From the NCBI GenBank assembly GCA_038150305.1, contig JAYOTG010000001.1, forward strand, positions 62,001-126,000: a DNA stretch of 64,000 nucleotides, written 5' to 3'. The first letter of the stretch is position 1. Each line of letters opens with the position of its first letter. This document shows, in pieces, positions 17,298 to 25,069 of this stretch. The translations under genes and the position numbers were made by a program. The notes below the pieces were generated by a model, which did no database searches, was not told where the DNA came from, and saw only the letters and a list, made by a program, of their open reading frames with translations. This DNA comes from MGIIa-L3 sp038150305. Lineage in GTDB: Archaea; Thermoplasmatota; Poseidoniia; Poseidoniales; Poseidoniaceae.

Positions 17298-19676
17298 ATG
17301 GCAACTTCACGCATCCGCAGCGGGTATCAACGCAGGATCCTCGACGAACTGCTCGATGGGCCTGCGACCGTGACCGCCCTTGCGGCACGGTTGAGCCTCG
17401 CAACGTCGCACACGTCCTCCACCCTCCGCACCTTGCGACAACAAGGACTCGTCACTCGCGATGAGCGAGAGGGTGTACGTGGAGCACCCCACCACTTGAG
17501 CCCTCAAGGGCTGATTCGCCTGCAGGAGGACGCCCTTGAGCGCCTGCGGGACGCCACGAGGGCCTCGCGACCAGAAGGGACCAACGTCCTCTTGACGCGC
17601 GATGGACCGCTCGTGGTGCTTGCTTACGGAGAACGCATCCCTTCAGACCTGATTTGGTTGCCTCCCCGCCGCTTGAGCGTCGAGGGGGCGCCGCTGTTGT
17701 CTTCCAGTGGAAACGCACGGGGGGGCGCCTGGTGCGCAGTGCGAAGCGCCCCGCAGTGGTTCGACCTGGACACCTTGGAGCCCTGTGAACCCCCACCTCC
17801 AGAAATGCCCCTCGGCGACATCCGCACGTGGACACAAGATGGGCGACGGCTGGCTTTGGTTCGAGCGCGGGTGATGAGCGGGCAAGACCGGTGGACGATG
17901 CCGCCCGGGACATGGTTTGAGACCGAAGCAGCCGACGAGAACCCACCTGCAGCCCTGAACCGAAGCGAAGTGAACCTTGGCACGGTCCAAGGCACGGAGG
18001 TGCCCTGCAGGCCTTCCACGCCCATCCTTGGCCAACTTGGCGAAGCATGGCGGCGTGAATCGTTGCTGGGCGGCCAAAAGGGCCTGATTGTGCTTCGATC
18101 TTCCCGTCCAGCCGCAATGGCAGAGCGCCCTGTGTCCCTGCTCCATCTTTGGATGCGCCACAGGCACCCCCGTTTGCGAGGCGCCGAATTGGACCGACGG
18201 ACCCAGAGGTTGCTTGAACGCCTGCGTGGCGATCGTCGCGGACGGCCGAGTGCTGTGGCTCACGCAGCGCTGGCGGCTTTTGGACCGAGCACGTGGGTCG
18301 AACACGAGACCACCTTCCACGAACTGGCTCGAACCAACGAGGAAGGGGCACGCGCCATCTGGGAATGGGCCCTTGAGCATGCGAAGGGGGCCGTCCAAGG
18401 CGAATGGACCCTCGGCGCCACCCACAAGAAGCTCCTCAAGCGCGTTATTGCGGACGGGCGATGCCAGCTTCTACTCGCCGGTGATGCGCGCTTGCGTGAG
18501 CACAAACAAGGCACGTGGTTGGTGGACACCAAAGGCGAGCGCTGGGTTCACCTGAACGAAGTCACGCGTCTCCGGCTGACCAGGGACCAGCAGCAGTCGC
18601 CAAACCAAGCGTTGTGGCAAGGGCCCATACCGACCTCAGCTGCTGCTTTGTTGACGGGTAAACGCACAACCCTCAGCGAGGCAGCCCCGCGAAACGAAAC
18701 GGACGCGGAACGGGAGATGAGACGCGCGCTATCTGCGTGGCCTGATGGGAACGACGATCTCGCAGACACGCTTGAGCACGAACACCCGCTTGCAGCATGG
18801 ATTGCATCAAGCGAGGAGGAACGTGGGCGCCGGTGGCGCCGCATCGGTGAACGCGTCCCAGACGCGTGGGTGGGCCTACACGCCCCGCAGAACGCATCGG
18901 ATGAATGGTTGAGCGAGGCTGCGAATCGAGCAGCATTTGAGGAGCGAGAAGCGTACGCACTGGAACTCGCCCGTCGCTACGAACAGCAACCACGCCCCCG
19001 CCCCACAGCGCCCCTGCCTCAGCCTGTGGCAAGCACGGCGCGCTTGTTGACCTTGCGTGATGGGCAGGCCCCGGAGGCCTCAGACGTCAGCACGTGGGCC
19101 GACGACCCCCTGCATTTTGCAGCCCTGCTTCCAAGAATATGGGATGCCCTCGAACCTGTGGGGGGAAACGTCACCAACGCACGATTACAGACGTGGCATG
19201 ACTGGGTGATGGCGCCGAGCGCACCCCCGAGCATCGACGTCATCGTCCGGAGGTGTGAGGATCTCCCGCACGAATGGTGGGCGCCTTGGTTGCCAGAATG
19301 GCTTCCCTACTTGCTTGCTTCGGCACGCGGACGACGATGGTTGTCGAACTGCAACATCGCGTGGCCCGTGGTGGTCGCCACCATGGACGGCGATGGACCC
19401 CCCGGCCTTGCTCCGCCAACACCGGCCTTGAGTTTCGAAGGCCGTGACCTTTCAGACGTCCATCTGGTGGAAGAAAAACAGAGCACAGCGGCCCTCTTTG
19501 ATGTGGCAGAGGGCGTCATGGCCGCGCAAGAAGGGCGGCCGACGCCCGTTGGCCGGACCCACCCAGAGGCATGTTGGCTGGTCTCGCCTCCACACACATG
19601 GCCGACGTTCGTCGGTTTGGGCCCTTCGGACGGGCTTGTCGGGGTGGCGCTGAGCAAGCGACGTCTTGATAGGTGA
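17298..19676 (+). CDS. 792-aa protein with N-terminal winged helix, function unknown
   Basis: Residues about 8-65 form a MarR/ArsR-like winged helix: RRILDELLDGPATVTALAARLSLATSHTSSTLRTLRQQGLVTRD, then a wing to HHLSPQGLIRLQ. The following 720 residues match nothing I recognise. They are rich in Trp, Arg, Leu and Pro, without signal peptide, membrane segments or nucleotide-binding motifs. The middle (about 280-400) is helical, with WMRHRHPRLRGAELDRRTQRLLERLRGDRR. The size is far beyond ordinary transcription factors. Its start is fixed by a good ATG just after a predicted TATA box. It may be a regulator with a large sensor or oligomerisation part, or a DNA-acting protein of another kind. It shares its control region with the small winged-helix gene. 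Confidence 0.6.
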   Translation: MATSRIRSGYQRRILDELLDGPATVTALAARLSLATSHTSSTLRTLRQQGLVTRDEREGVRGAPHHLSPQGLIRLQEDALERLRDATRASRPEGTNVLLTRDGPLVVLAYGERIPSDLIWLPPRRLSVEGAPLLSSSGNARGGAWCAVRSAPQWFDLDTLEPCEPPPPEMPLGDIRTWTQDGRRLALVRARVMSGQDRWTMPPGTWFETEAADENPPAALNRSEVNLGTVQGTEVPCRPSTPILGQLGEAWRRESLLGGQKGLIVLRSSRPAAMAERPVSLLHLWMRHRHPRLRGAELDRRTQRLLERLRGDRRGRPSAVAHAALAAFGPSTWVEHETTFHELARTNEEGARAIWEWALEHAKGAVQGEWTLGATHKKLLKRVIADGRCQLLLAGDARLREHKQGTWLVDTKGERWVHLNEVTRLRLTRDQQQSPNQALWQGPIPTSAAALLTGKRTTLSEAAPRNETDAEREMRRALSAWPDGNDDLADTLEHEHPLAAWIASSEEERGRRWRRIGERVPDAWVGLHAPQNASDEWLSEAANRAAFEEREAYALELARRYEQQPRPRPTAPLPQPVASTARLLTLRDGQAPEASDVSTWADDPLHFAALLPRIWDALEPVGGNVTNARLQTWHDWVMAPSAPPSIDVIVRRCEDLPHEWWAPWLPEWLPYLLASARGRRWLSNCNIAWPVVVATMDGDGPPGLAPPTPALSFEGRDLSDVHLVEEKQSTAALFDVAEGVMAAQEGRPTPVGRTHPEACWLVSPPHTWPTFVGLGPSDGLVGVALSKRRLDR

Positions 19677-20016
19677 ACCGCCTGAGGCCGGCTCGCCACA
19701 CCTGCAACATCGGGCCGAGCCACTGTGCAAACAGGCGATGACGTTCGATACCAAGGCCGTGGCCCGCTTCGAAGACCGCTGTGACCCTCGGGGATGATCA
19801 GCGGAGCAACAGCGGTACCGTGATCGGACATGGGTCCTCGGACGACGAACGGATGACTCCGAGCCAACCAACCGATTGCACAGACAACCCCTGCACATGG
19901 GTCAGGCCCCGGAGCTGTGAGGTGATGATGCGGGCCGTTCGTGCGGGGGGACAGACCCCCTCTTTCTCACCAAGTGCCGCCGATGCCCTGAAGGGCTCTG
20001 CGCCGCGCCTCGATGC
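19677..20016. other. 340-bp spacer without a convincing gene
   Basis: Open frames here have unnatural composition on both strands. The only structure seen is a G5/C5 hairpin with a five-base loop (19946-19960) followed by TCTTTCTC, which might be a terminator for the 792-aa gene. I looked for RNase P and SRP RNA core motifs by eye and did not find them. A structured RNA cannot be ruled out. Confidence 0.3.
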
Positions 20017-21036
20017 ATGACCTCCAAAGGAGGGCACAGGCGTTGCCTCCTTGGTGGAACCTTCGACCGATTGCACGACGGCCACAAGGACCTCCTGCAC
20101 GCCGGGTTGGAATCTGCTTCCCATTTGGAAGTGCACGTGACCACAGACAACATGGCCCTCGCCAAGGACCACCGGATTCAACCGATGGAAGACCGCATGG
20201 CCGCCGTGGAGGCTGCGCTTCGCGAGGTGAGGGGCACGGGATGGAGCCTGCACATGCTGGAGGACGCCTTCGGACCTGCGCCGACGCACCCTACAGCGGA
20301 TGCGTTGGTGGTCAGTCCCGAAACGCGGACGAGTGGAGAGGCCATCAACCGAAAACGCCTCGATGCAGGGCTGGCGCCCTTGACGCTCATCGTGGTTGCA
20401 CATAGGAAGAACGCTGCAGGCACGATCCTTTCCTCGACCGCCATTCGAAACGGTAGCATGGACCCCACGGGCGCATCCTGGATCAACGATGCATGGCGCA
20501 CGCAGGTCATGGCGATGAGCCCCGCCGCGGAGACGCACCTCAAGACGCCTTCAGGAACCCCGTACAAGGGCCCAGAGGAGAATCCGGAGGTGGCCATGTC
20601 CGTGGTCTTGGACGACCTGTCCTCGCTGGATGGCCCCCTCATCGCCGTTGGGGATGTGACCGCTCGGGTCATGCTCGAACTTGACACCGTGCCGGACCTC
20701 GCCCTGATCGACGGGCAAACGAAACGTATGGCTCTGAATGAGGACGAAACCGTCGACGCATCTCACTTCCCAGTACAGATGGCCGCGTCCTCACCGGCGG
20801 GGCTGCTGACCCCGAACTTGCTCGAACAACTCGAACACGCCCTCCGTGCGGAGGAGGCGTGCCTGTTAACGGTGGACGGCGAGGAGGACATGGCGCCGTT
20901 GTACCTTCACCTGCTGGCCCCGTTGGGGGCCGTCATCGTGTTCGGCATGCCGGGTTGGGGCCTGATGGTCCAGCGCACCAGCCTTGCCATGAAGGAGCGA
21001 TGCAGAACCATCCTCAACGCCTTTGAGGTGCGATGA
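20017..21036 (+). CDS. bifunctional phosphopantetheine adenylyltransferase / GTP-dependent dephospho-CoA kinase
   Basis: The 339-aa protein is a fusion. Residues about 8-150 are an archaeal PPAT: GGTFDRLHDGHKDLL carries the HxGH nucleotidyltransferase motif, and LSSTAIRNG is the second ATP site. Residues about 185-339 match DUF359, the archaeal GTP-dependent dephospho-CoA kinase: AVGDVTARVMLELDTVPDLAL, a DGQTKR segment, and LLTVDGEEDMAPLYLHLLAPLGAVIVFG. It would carry out the last two steps of CoA synthesis: 4'-phosphopantetheine to dephospho-CoA, then to CoA. The glycosyltransferase downstream overlaps its end. A UPF0200 kinase that could resemble CoaE is at 40177-40728, but the DPCK role is better supported here. 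Confidence 0.88.
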   Translation: MTSKGGHRRCLLGGTFDRLHDGHKDLLHAGLESASHLEVHVTTDNMALAKDHRIQPMEDRMAAVEAALREVRGTGWSLHMLEDAFGPAPTHPTADALVVSPETRTSGEAINRKRLDAGLAPLTLIVVAHRKNAAGTILSSTAIRNGSMDPTGASWINDAWRTQVMAMSPAAETHLKTPSGTPYKGPEENPEVAMSVVLDDLSSLDGPLIAVGDVTARVMLELDTVPDLALIDGQTKRMALNEDETVDASHFPVQMAASSPAGLLTPNLLEQLEHALRAEEACLLTVDGEEDMAPLYLHLLAPLGAVIVFGMPGWGLMVQRTSLAMKERCRTILNAFEVR

Positions 21037-22178
21037 TGAACGAGGATGCACCGCTTGTCACGGTCACCGTTTGCGTACGCAACGGCGTGGATTGGGTCGA
21101 AGGGTGCATGCAATCCCTGCTGGAGCAAACGTGGCGGCCTCTGGAGATCGTCGCCGTCGACGACGGGTCGTCCGACGGTTCTGACGAACGCCTCCAGGCC
21201 TTCCATGACCCAGACGGCGAGGTCCCCGTCCGCGTTCTTCGTCGCCCAGCCGAAGGCTTGGCGGCCGCCCGAAACGCTGCTGCTCAAGCAGCGAGGGGGA
21301 CCTGGATCGCCATCACGGACATTGACGTTCGGCCCATGCCGGATTGGATTGAAGCACTCATGGCCGCGCGGAATGGCCTCGAAAACGAAGACGTCATGGC
21401 GGTCACAGGCCGCACCATCTTCGAAGAAGGAGACGATCTTGTCTCTCGATTGCGCTCCATCGAAATCGAACGGAAGTACCGAAGCCGTCCGCGGCGAACG
21501 AGCCTCGCCAACGGACCATGTTCCATGTTCAAGGCGGACGCGCTGCACGAGGTCGGTGGTTTCGATCCTGCCTGGTACCATGCCGAAGACATGGAGGTCA
21601 GCCTCAACATGGTCGCAGCAGGCGGTACCATCGTCTACACACCCGAGGCCATGGTGCGCCACGTTCCCGAGGAAGGGCGTCAGCGCTTTGCCGCAAAGCG
21701 ACGCAGGGATGCTCGCGCCCATGTTCGTATTGCGCGTCGATGGCCTCGACGGGCCAGAAAGGGCATGCGGTTTGATTTCCTTGGCACGCCGCTTCTGGTG
21801 TTGGCCATGATGCCGCTCCGCTTGGCGTCGTGGGCGAGCTTCCTTGCTGCGCTGGGTCCGGCCGTGGTGTGGTGGGCGCAGAAGGGCACGGTCGGCATCC
21901 TGCCGCCTGACCTCGCGGCACCATTCGCGATCGCCGCCCTGTTCTGGGCGGGCGCGGTGCTCCTTTCGGAAGCGACCATGTGGTTCAGTGCACTCGGTGC
22001 CGTCACGCGAGAAGTCCTTTCGGATGTGCGACGCAGGAAACGCCTCACCTGGTTGCTTTCACGCCAGTCGTACGCGCTCAGGATGCTGGTACTGAGCTGG
22101 TCCTGGGCGCTGTGGCGTGGACTGATGCTCGGAGGATGGGATGCGCTCACTGGCCGAAACGGCCACCGGCGTCGCTAG
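21033..22178 (+). CDS. membrane-anchored family 2 glycosyltransferase
   Basis: The 381-aa protein has a GT-A domain in its first 240 residues: TVTVCVRNGVDWVEGCMQSLL, VDDGSSDGSDERL for UDP-sugar binding, a TDIDVRP metal-binding (DxD-like) site, and GGFDPAWYHAEDMEVSLNM as the acceptor/ED motif. Two to three transmembrane helices follow (about 255-330). It adds sugar to a lipid-linked or surface glycan at the cytoplasmic membrane face. The start overlaps the end of the CoA gene (ATGATGA), so they are probably cotranscribed. Archaeal N-glycosylation of the large surface proteins in this window is a plausible use; the sugar is unknown. Confidence 0.85.
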   Translation: MMNEDAPLVTVTVCVRNGVDWVEGCMQSLLEQTWRPLEIVAVDDGSSDGSDERLQAFHDPDGEVPVRVLRRPAEGLAAARNAAAQAARGTWIAITDIDVRPMPDWIEALMAARNGLENEDVMAVTGRTIFEEGDDLVSRLRSIEIERKYRSRPRRTSLANGPCSMFKADALHEVGGFDPAWYHAEDMEVSLNMVAAGGTIVYTPEAMVRHVPEEGRQRFAAKRRRDARAHVRIARRWPRRARKGMRFDFLGTPLLVLAMMPLRLASWASFLAALGPAVVWWAQKGTVGILPPDLAAPFAIAALFWAGAVLLSEATMWFSALGAVTREVLSDVRRRKRLTWLLSRQSYALRMLVLSWSWALWRGLMLGGWDALTGRNGHRRR

Positions 22179-22727
22179 TCACGCTTCAGATTCGCTCATG
22201 GCGAGGGCACGCAAGGCAAACCCGAAGGCCACGAGCACCGCGCTGACCGCGTACACGCCTGGGTCAAACCAGTTGGTGTGCATGATGCCGCGAGCCACGT
22301 AAAACAGGAACCCGATCAGAAGGCACCATGCCCCAACGGTGTGGGTCAGGCCATCGGAAGCCGAACCAAGGGCGCGCCAGGTGGAGTTGTCCACGAGGCT
22401 GCGGAAGAACCCAGCAACGCTCCCGTCTTCGTTGGCGATGGACCGGAAGCCGAGGGCGACAAGGCCGCCGCAGAGGGCGATGAACACAAGATCGCTGGCG
22501 ACGAAAGCGGGCGCGGTGGCGTGGGCTTCGAAGGCTTCGTTCAGTCGGCCCATGCTGAGCACGCCAGCCCACGAAATGCGTTGGGTAGGATGCGCCATGC
22601 CAACGAGGTTGAGGAAGGCGAGGAGCAGGCCCCAAGCCCCGAGGCCGACGAACCAACGGGCGGTCGAGGAGGAGGGTTCGATGACCATCTGGACGAGGCC
22701 GCGGCCTTCGCTGGACGTCTCGGTCAT
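22179..22727 (-). CDS. four-helix membrane protein, unknown
   Basis: The 182-aa protein starts MTETSSEGRGLVQMVIEP and has four hydrophobic segments: about 28-45, 75-95, 125-143 and 150-170. No known family was recognised. The ATG at 22727 is chosen because a TATA box is centred 27 bp upstream, giving a leaderless transcript; an ATG 57 bp further upstream would lie on the far side of that TATA. The stop abuts that of the convergent glycosyltransferase. Confidence 0.6.
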   Translation of the reverse strand: MTETSSEGRGLVQMVIEPSSSTARWFVGLGAWGLLLAFLNLVGMAHPTQRISWAGVLSMGRLNEAFEAHATAPAFVASDLVFIALCGGLVALGFRSIANEDGSVAGFFRSLVDNSTWRALGSASDGLTHTVGAWCLLIGFLFYVARGIMHTNWFDPGVYAVSAVLVAFGFALRALAMSESEA

Positions 22728-22750
22728 GTCGCTCGCCACCTGCCCTCTTG

Positions 22751-22756
22751 TTATAA
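22751..22756 (-). promoter_or_regulatory. TATA box for leaderless membrane-protein gene
   Basis: TTATAA is flanked by GC-rich DNA, 26-27 bp upstream of the ATG at 22727. It lies between this gene and the stop of orc1, so the gene is transcribed independently of orc1. Confidence 0.6.
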
Positions 22757-22780
22757 CGGCGTCGCAGTCAACGACGTGGC

Positions 22781-24022
22781 TCACAGCCTGCTCTGATGAC
22801 GGTACTTGGACGAGAAGATGGGTTCCAAATCAGGCTCAGAAGCTTGGATGATGGCCGCGGCATCGACGTTCGGGGGGAGGCTCGAATGGATCTCCTTCGT
22901 CCTCCCGTAGCGACCGCGGCTGACGGTGCGGGCGGTGATGAGGCCAAGCATGTCGAGGTTTGAGATGAGCATGGAAACCCGTCGGGCGGTGAGGGGCGTT
23001 TTGCCCACATGGTGGCAGGCCTGATCGTAGACGTCGTACACCTCACCAGTCTGCACACCTCGGGCACCGGTGCGCTCGGTGAGCAGCACCGCAGAAAGGA
23101 CGAGTTTCTGTTGCGTCGGCAGCGAACGAACGACGGGAGTGATTTGGTCCGCTTCGATCTGGGATTGTGCCGTTCGAACGTGGCGGATGGCCACCGTGTT
23201 GGTGCCTTCATGCTCCGCCTTTTCTGCCGAGACGCGGAGCAGATCCAACGCGCAACGGGCATCGCCATGCTCTTGCGCGGCAAGGGCGGCGCACAGGCCA
23301 ATCACGCCGTCTTCCAAGGCCTCTGGATGGAGGGCGCTCGAGGAGCGCTGAACGAGGATGTCGCGGAGTTGATCCGCATCGTAGGGGTTGAACACGACGT
23401 CCTGCTGACCGAGGCGGGACCGGACACGAGGATCAAGGAAATCCGTGAACTTCAGGTCGTTTGAGATGCCGATGACGCAGCATCGAGCCGACTTCAGGGA
23501 ACTGTTGAGGTTGGTGAGGTTGTAGAGGAGATCGTCGCCAGCCTTGCGAACGAGGTGGTCGATTTCGTCCAGGACGAGGATGTAGACGCCCGCTCGCTTC
23601 TCCATACGACGAACGAGTTCGCCAAGCACCCGGTCGGTCGGCCAGCCCGTGAAGGGGATTTCATCGACCTCATGGGCTTCCAGCATGGAGTTTCCAAGGT
23701 GCGTCAAGACGCGGTACTGGGTGTCGATTTGTCGGCAGTTGACGGTGATGGCAAACACGTCTCGATCGACCTGTCGTCCCTTCTCCACGAGTTGGTTGCA
23801 GACAAAGGAGGTCACGGCCGTCTTCCCGGCTCCCGTTACGCCATACAGGATCATGTTGGAGGGAATTTGTCCGTTGAGCGCTTCAACGAGGTTGAAGGTC
23901 AGTTGCTCAATTTCCCTGTCCCTATGGGGCAAGGTGGTGGGCTGATGGCTGTGGCGAAGATGCTCCTTGTTGCGGAACAACGTGGCCCTGCCGAGGGCCT
24001 TGTCGAAGATGTTCCCACTCAT
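22781..24022 (-). CDS. Orc1/Cdc6 replication initiator
   Basis: The 413-aa AAA+ protein has Walker A GVTGAGKT at residues 61-68 and Walker B LVLDEID at 149-155. Sensor region CCVIGISNDLKFTDFLDPRVRSRLG carries the arginine finger, and a C-terminal winged helix (about 310-400) includes GEVYDVYDQACHHVGKTPLTARRVSMLISNLDMLGLI. It binds origin repeats and loads MCM. The start at 24022 matches the usual N-terminus (LFRNKEHLRHSHQPTTLPHRDREI). The frame runs upstream to ATG 24106 and GTG 24118. Archaeal orc1 genes often lie beside an origin, and short palindromes occur just upstream. Confidence 0.9.
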   Translation of the reverse strand: MSGNIFDKALGRATLFRNKEHLRHSHQPTTLPHRDREIEQLTFNLVEALNGQIPSNMILYGVTGAGKTAVTSFVCNQLVEKGRQVDRDVFAITVNCRQIDTQYRVLTHLGNSMLEAHEVDEIPFTGWPTDRVLGELVRRMEKRAGVYILVLDEIDHLVRKAGDDLLYNLTNLNSSLKSARCCVIGISNDLKFTDFLDPRVRSRLGQQDVVFNPYDADQLRDILVQRSSSALHPEALEDGVIGLCAALAAQEHGDARCALDLLRVSAEKAEHEGTNTVAIRHVRTAQSQIEADQITPVVRSLPTQQKLVLSAVLLTERTGARGVQTGEVYDVYDQACHHVGKTPLTARRVSMLISNLDMLGLITARTVSRGRYGRTKEIHSSLPPNVDAAAIIQASEPDLEPIFSSKYRHQSRL

Positions 24023-24159
24023 TGGGAGCACCCCTTCATAGCGTGTTCCCCGGGAATCGCGGAGGCCACGCACAGCATGTCTCACGTGAGTCCGAGTCCC
24101 CCTCATAAGCCTGCCCACCGGGAGGAAAATGAAACCAACATCAGCCCATCATTTGACCG

Positions 24160-24166
24160 TTTATAT
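24160..24166 (-). promoter_or_regulatory. TATA box upstream of orc1
   Basis: The strand-reversed ATATAAA in a GC-rich setting predicts transcription start near 24136. The leader to ATG 24022 would be about 115 nt and holds a TCCCA-CTCAT-TGGGA palindrome (24013-24027) spanning the start codon and GTTCCCCGGGAA (24045-24056). If ATG 24106 were used, the leader would be 30 nt. Confidence 0.5.
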
Positions 24167-24184
24167 GCCCCCAATTGGAGGGCC

Positions 24185-25003
24185 TCATCCAACCGGGTTT
24201 TGGGCGGAATCTTTCAGATGAGCGACCCACGTTCCGCCCGTCCACGACCATGCCTCACCGTCGCGCGCGAGATGGACGTTGCTTGGCATGTCGGGCATCG
24301 GTGCAGAGACGATGTCAGGGCCGGGCCCCTCATCGTCGGCAAAGGTGTGGGTGATGACAAACCTGACCTCTGGATGGCGGTTGGCCAATGCAACGACATC
24401 CTTGGGGGTGTGATGATGATCGGTGTCCACCCAGTCGGGCACACCCATCTCGACCACGGCCAAACCGACACCGCCGATTTCCGACTCGAGCGTGGCGCAG
24501 GGTCCGCTGTCCCCGCTGTGCAGCCATTCAGCCCCGTCGTCGTGCGCGAAGCGGAAGCCGTGTGGATCGACTGCATCGTCATGATGGACCTCGAAGCGAA
24601 CGTACGACCAACCTCCTTCGAGGCGCCCTTCCGCAGCCTCGACGACCTCCACCTCACCCAACATGGCGTCAAGGCTGCCGGGGTAGGCAAGGTGGCACAG
24701 GTGCCGAACGCGGTCGAAGGCCCCTGGCGCGCACACAATGCGGAGCGGAAGCGCACCCTCCCGGTCCGAGATGTACTTCCGCTCAAGGAGCAGGAAGGGC
24801 AAACCGAACACGTGGTCTCCATGCAGGTGGGTGATGAGGATCGTGCGCAGGTCAGCGGGTGAACGTCCCGCACGTCGCAAGGCGACGAGGGCCGTGGGGG
24901 ACGCATCGATCAGGTGCCGCCCGTCCAACAGCGCCATCGAGTGAAGGCGGCCTCTGGGGAGGAAGGCGTTCCCGGTCCCAAGCAACTCAACGCGTGGGGC
25001 CAT
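24185..25003 (-). CDS. metallo-beta-lactamase fold hydrolase, RNase Z-like
   Basis: The 272-aa protein starts MAPRVELLGTGNAFLPRGR and has the MBL zinc motif ITHLHGDHVFGLPFLL at about residues 57-72, a SGDS segment, and THTFADDEGPG late in the chain. RNase Z family members cut the 3' trailer of tRNA precursors; others in the fold hydrolyse different esters. Domain order and length are like RNase Z (about 300 aa), but the substrate-binding flexible arm is short, so a different ester substrate is possible. The frame is open 135 codons upstream, but that part has no protein-like composition. It is divergent from the flavoreductase gene, with a 66-bp spacer. Confidence 0.75.
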   Translation of the reverse strand: MAPRVELLGTGNAFLPRGRLHSMALLDGRHLIDASPTALVALRRAGRSPADLRTILITHLHGDHVFGLPFLLLERKYISDREGALPLRIVCAPGAFDRVRHLCHLAYPGSLDAMLGEVEVVEAAEGRLEGGWSYVRFEVHHDDAVDPHGFRFAHDDGAEWLHSGDSGPCATLESEIGGVGLAVVEMGVPDWVDTDHHHTPKDVVALANRHPEVRFVITHTFADDEGPGPDIVSAPMPDMPSNVHLARDGEAWSWTGGTWVAHLKDSAQNPVG

Positions 25004-25069
25004 GTGACCACCGAGAACGCCAAGCCCACATGGACCCATCGGCGAGGTCGAGGTCGGCGTTTGACAAGG

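Noticed and set aside
19677..20016. RNase P or SRP RNA in the spacer
   Set aside because: The conserved core sequences (ACAGAA and the helix 8 motif) are not present on either strand by eye. A covariance search would settle it.
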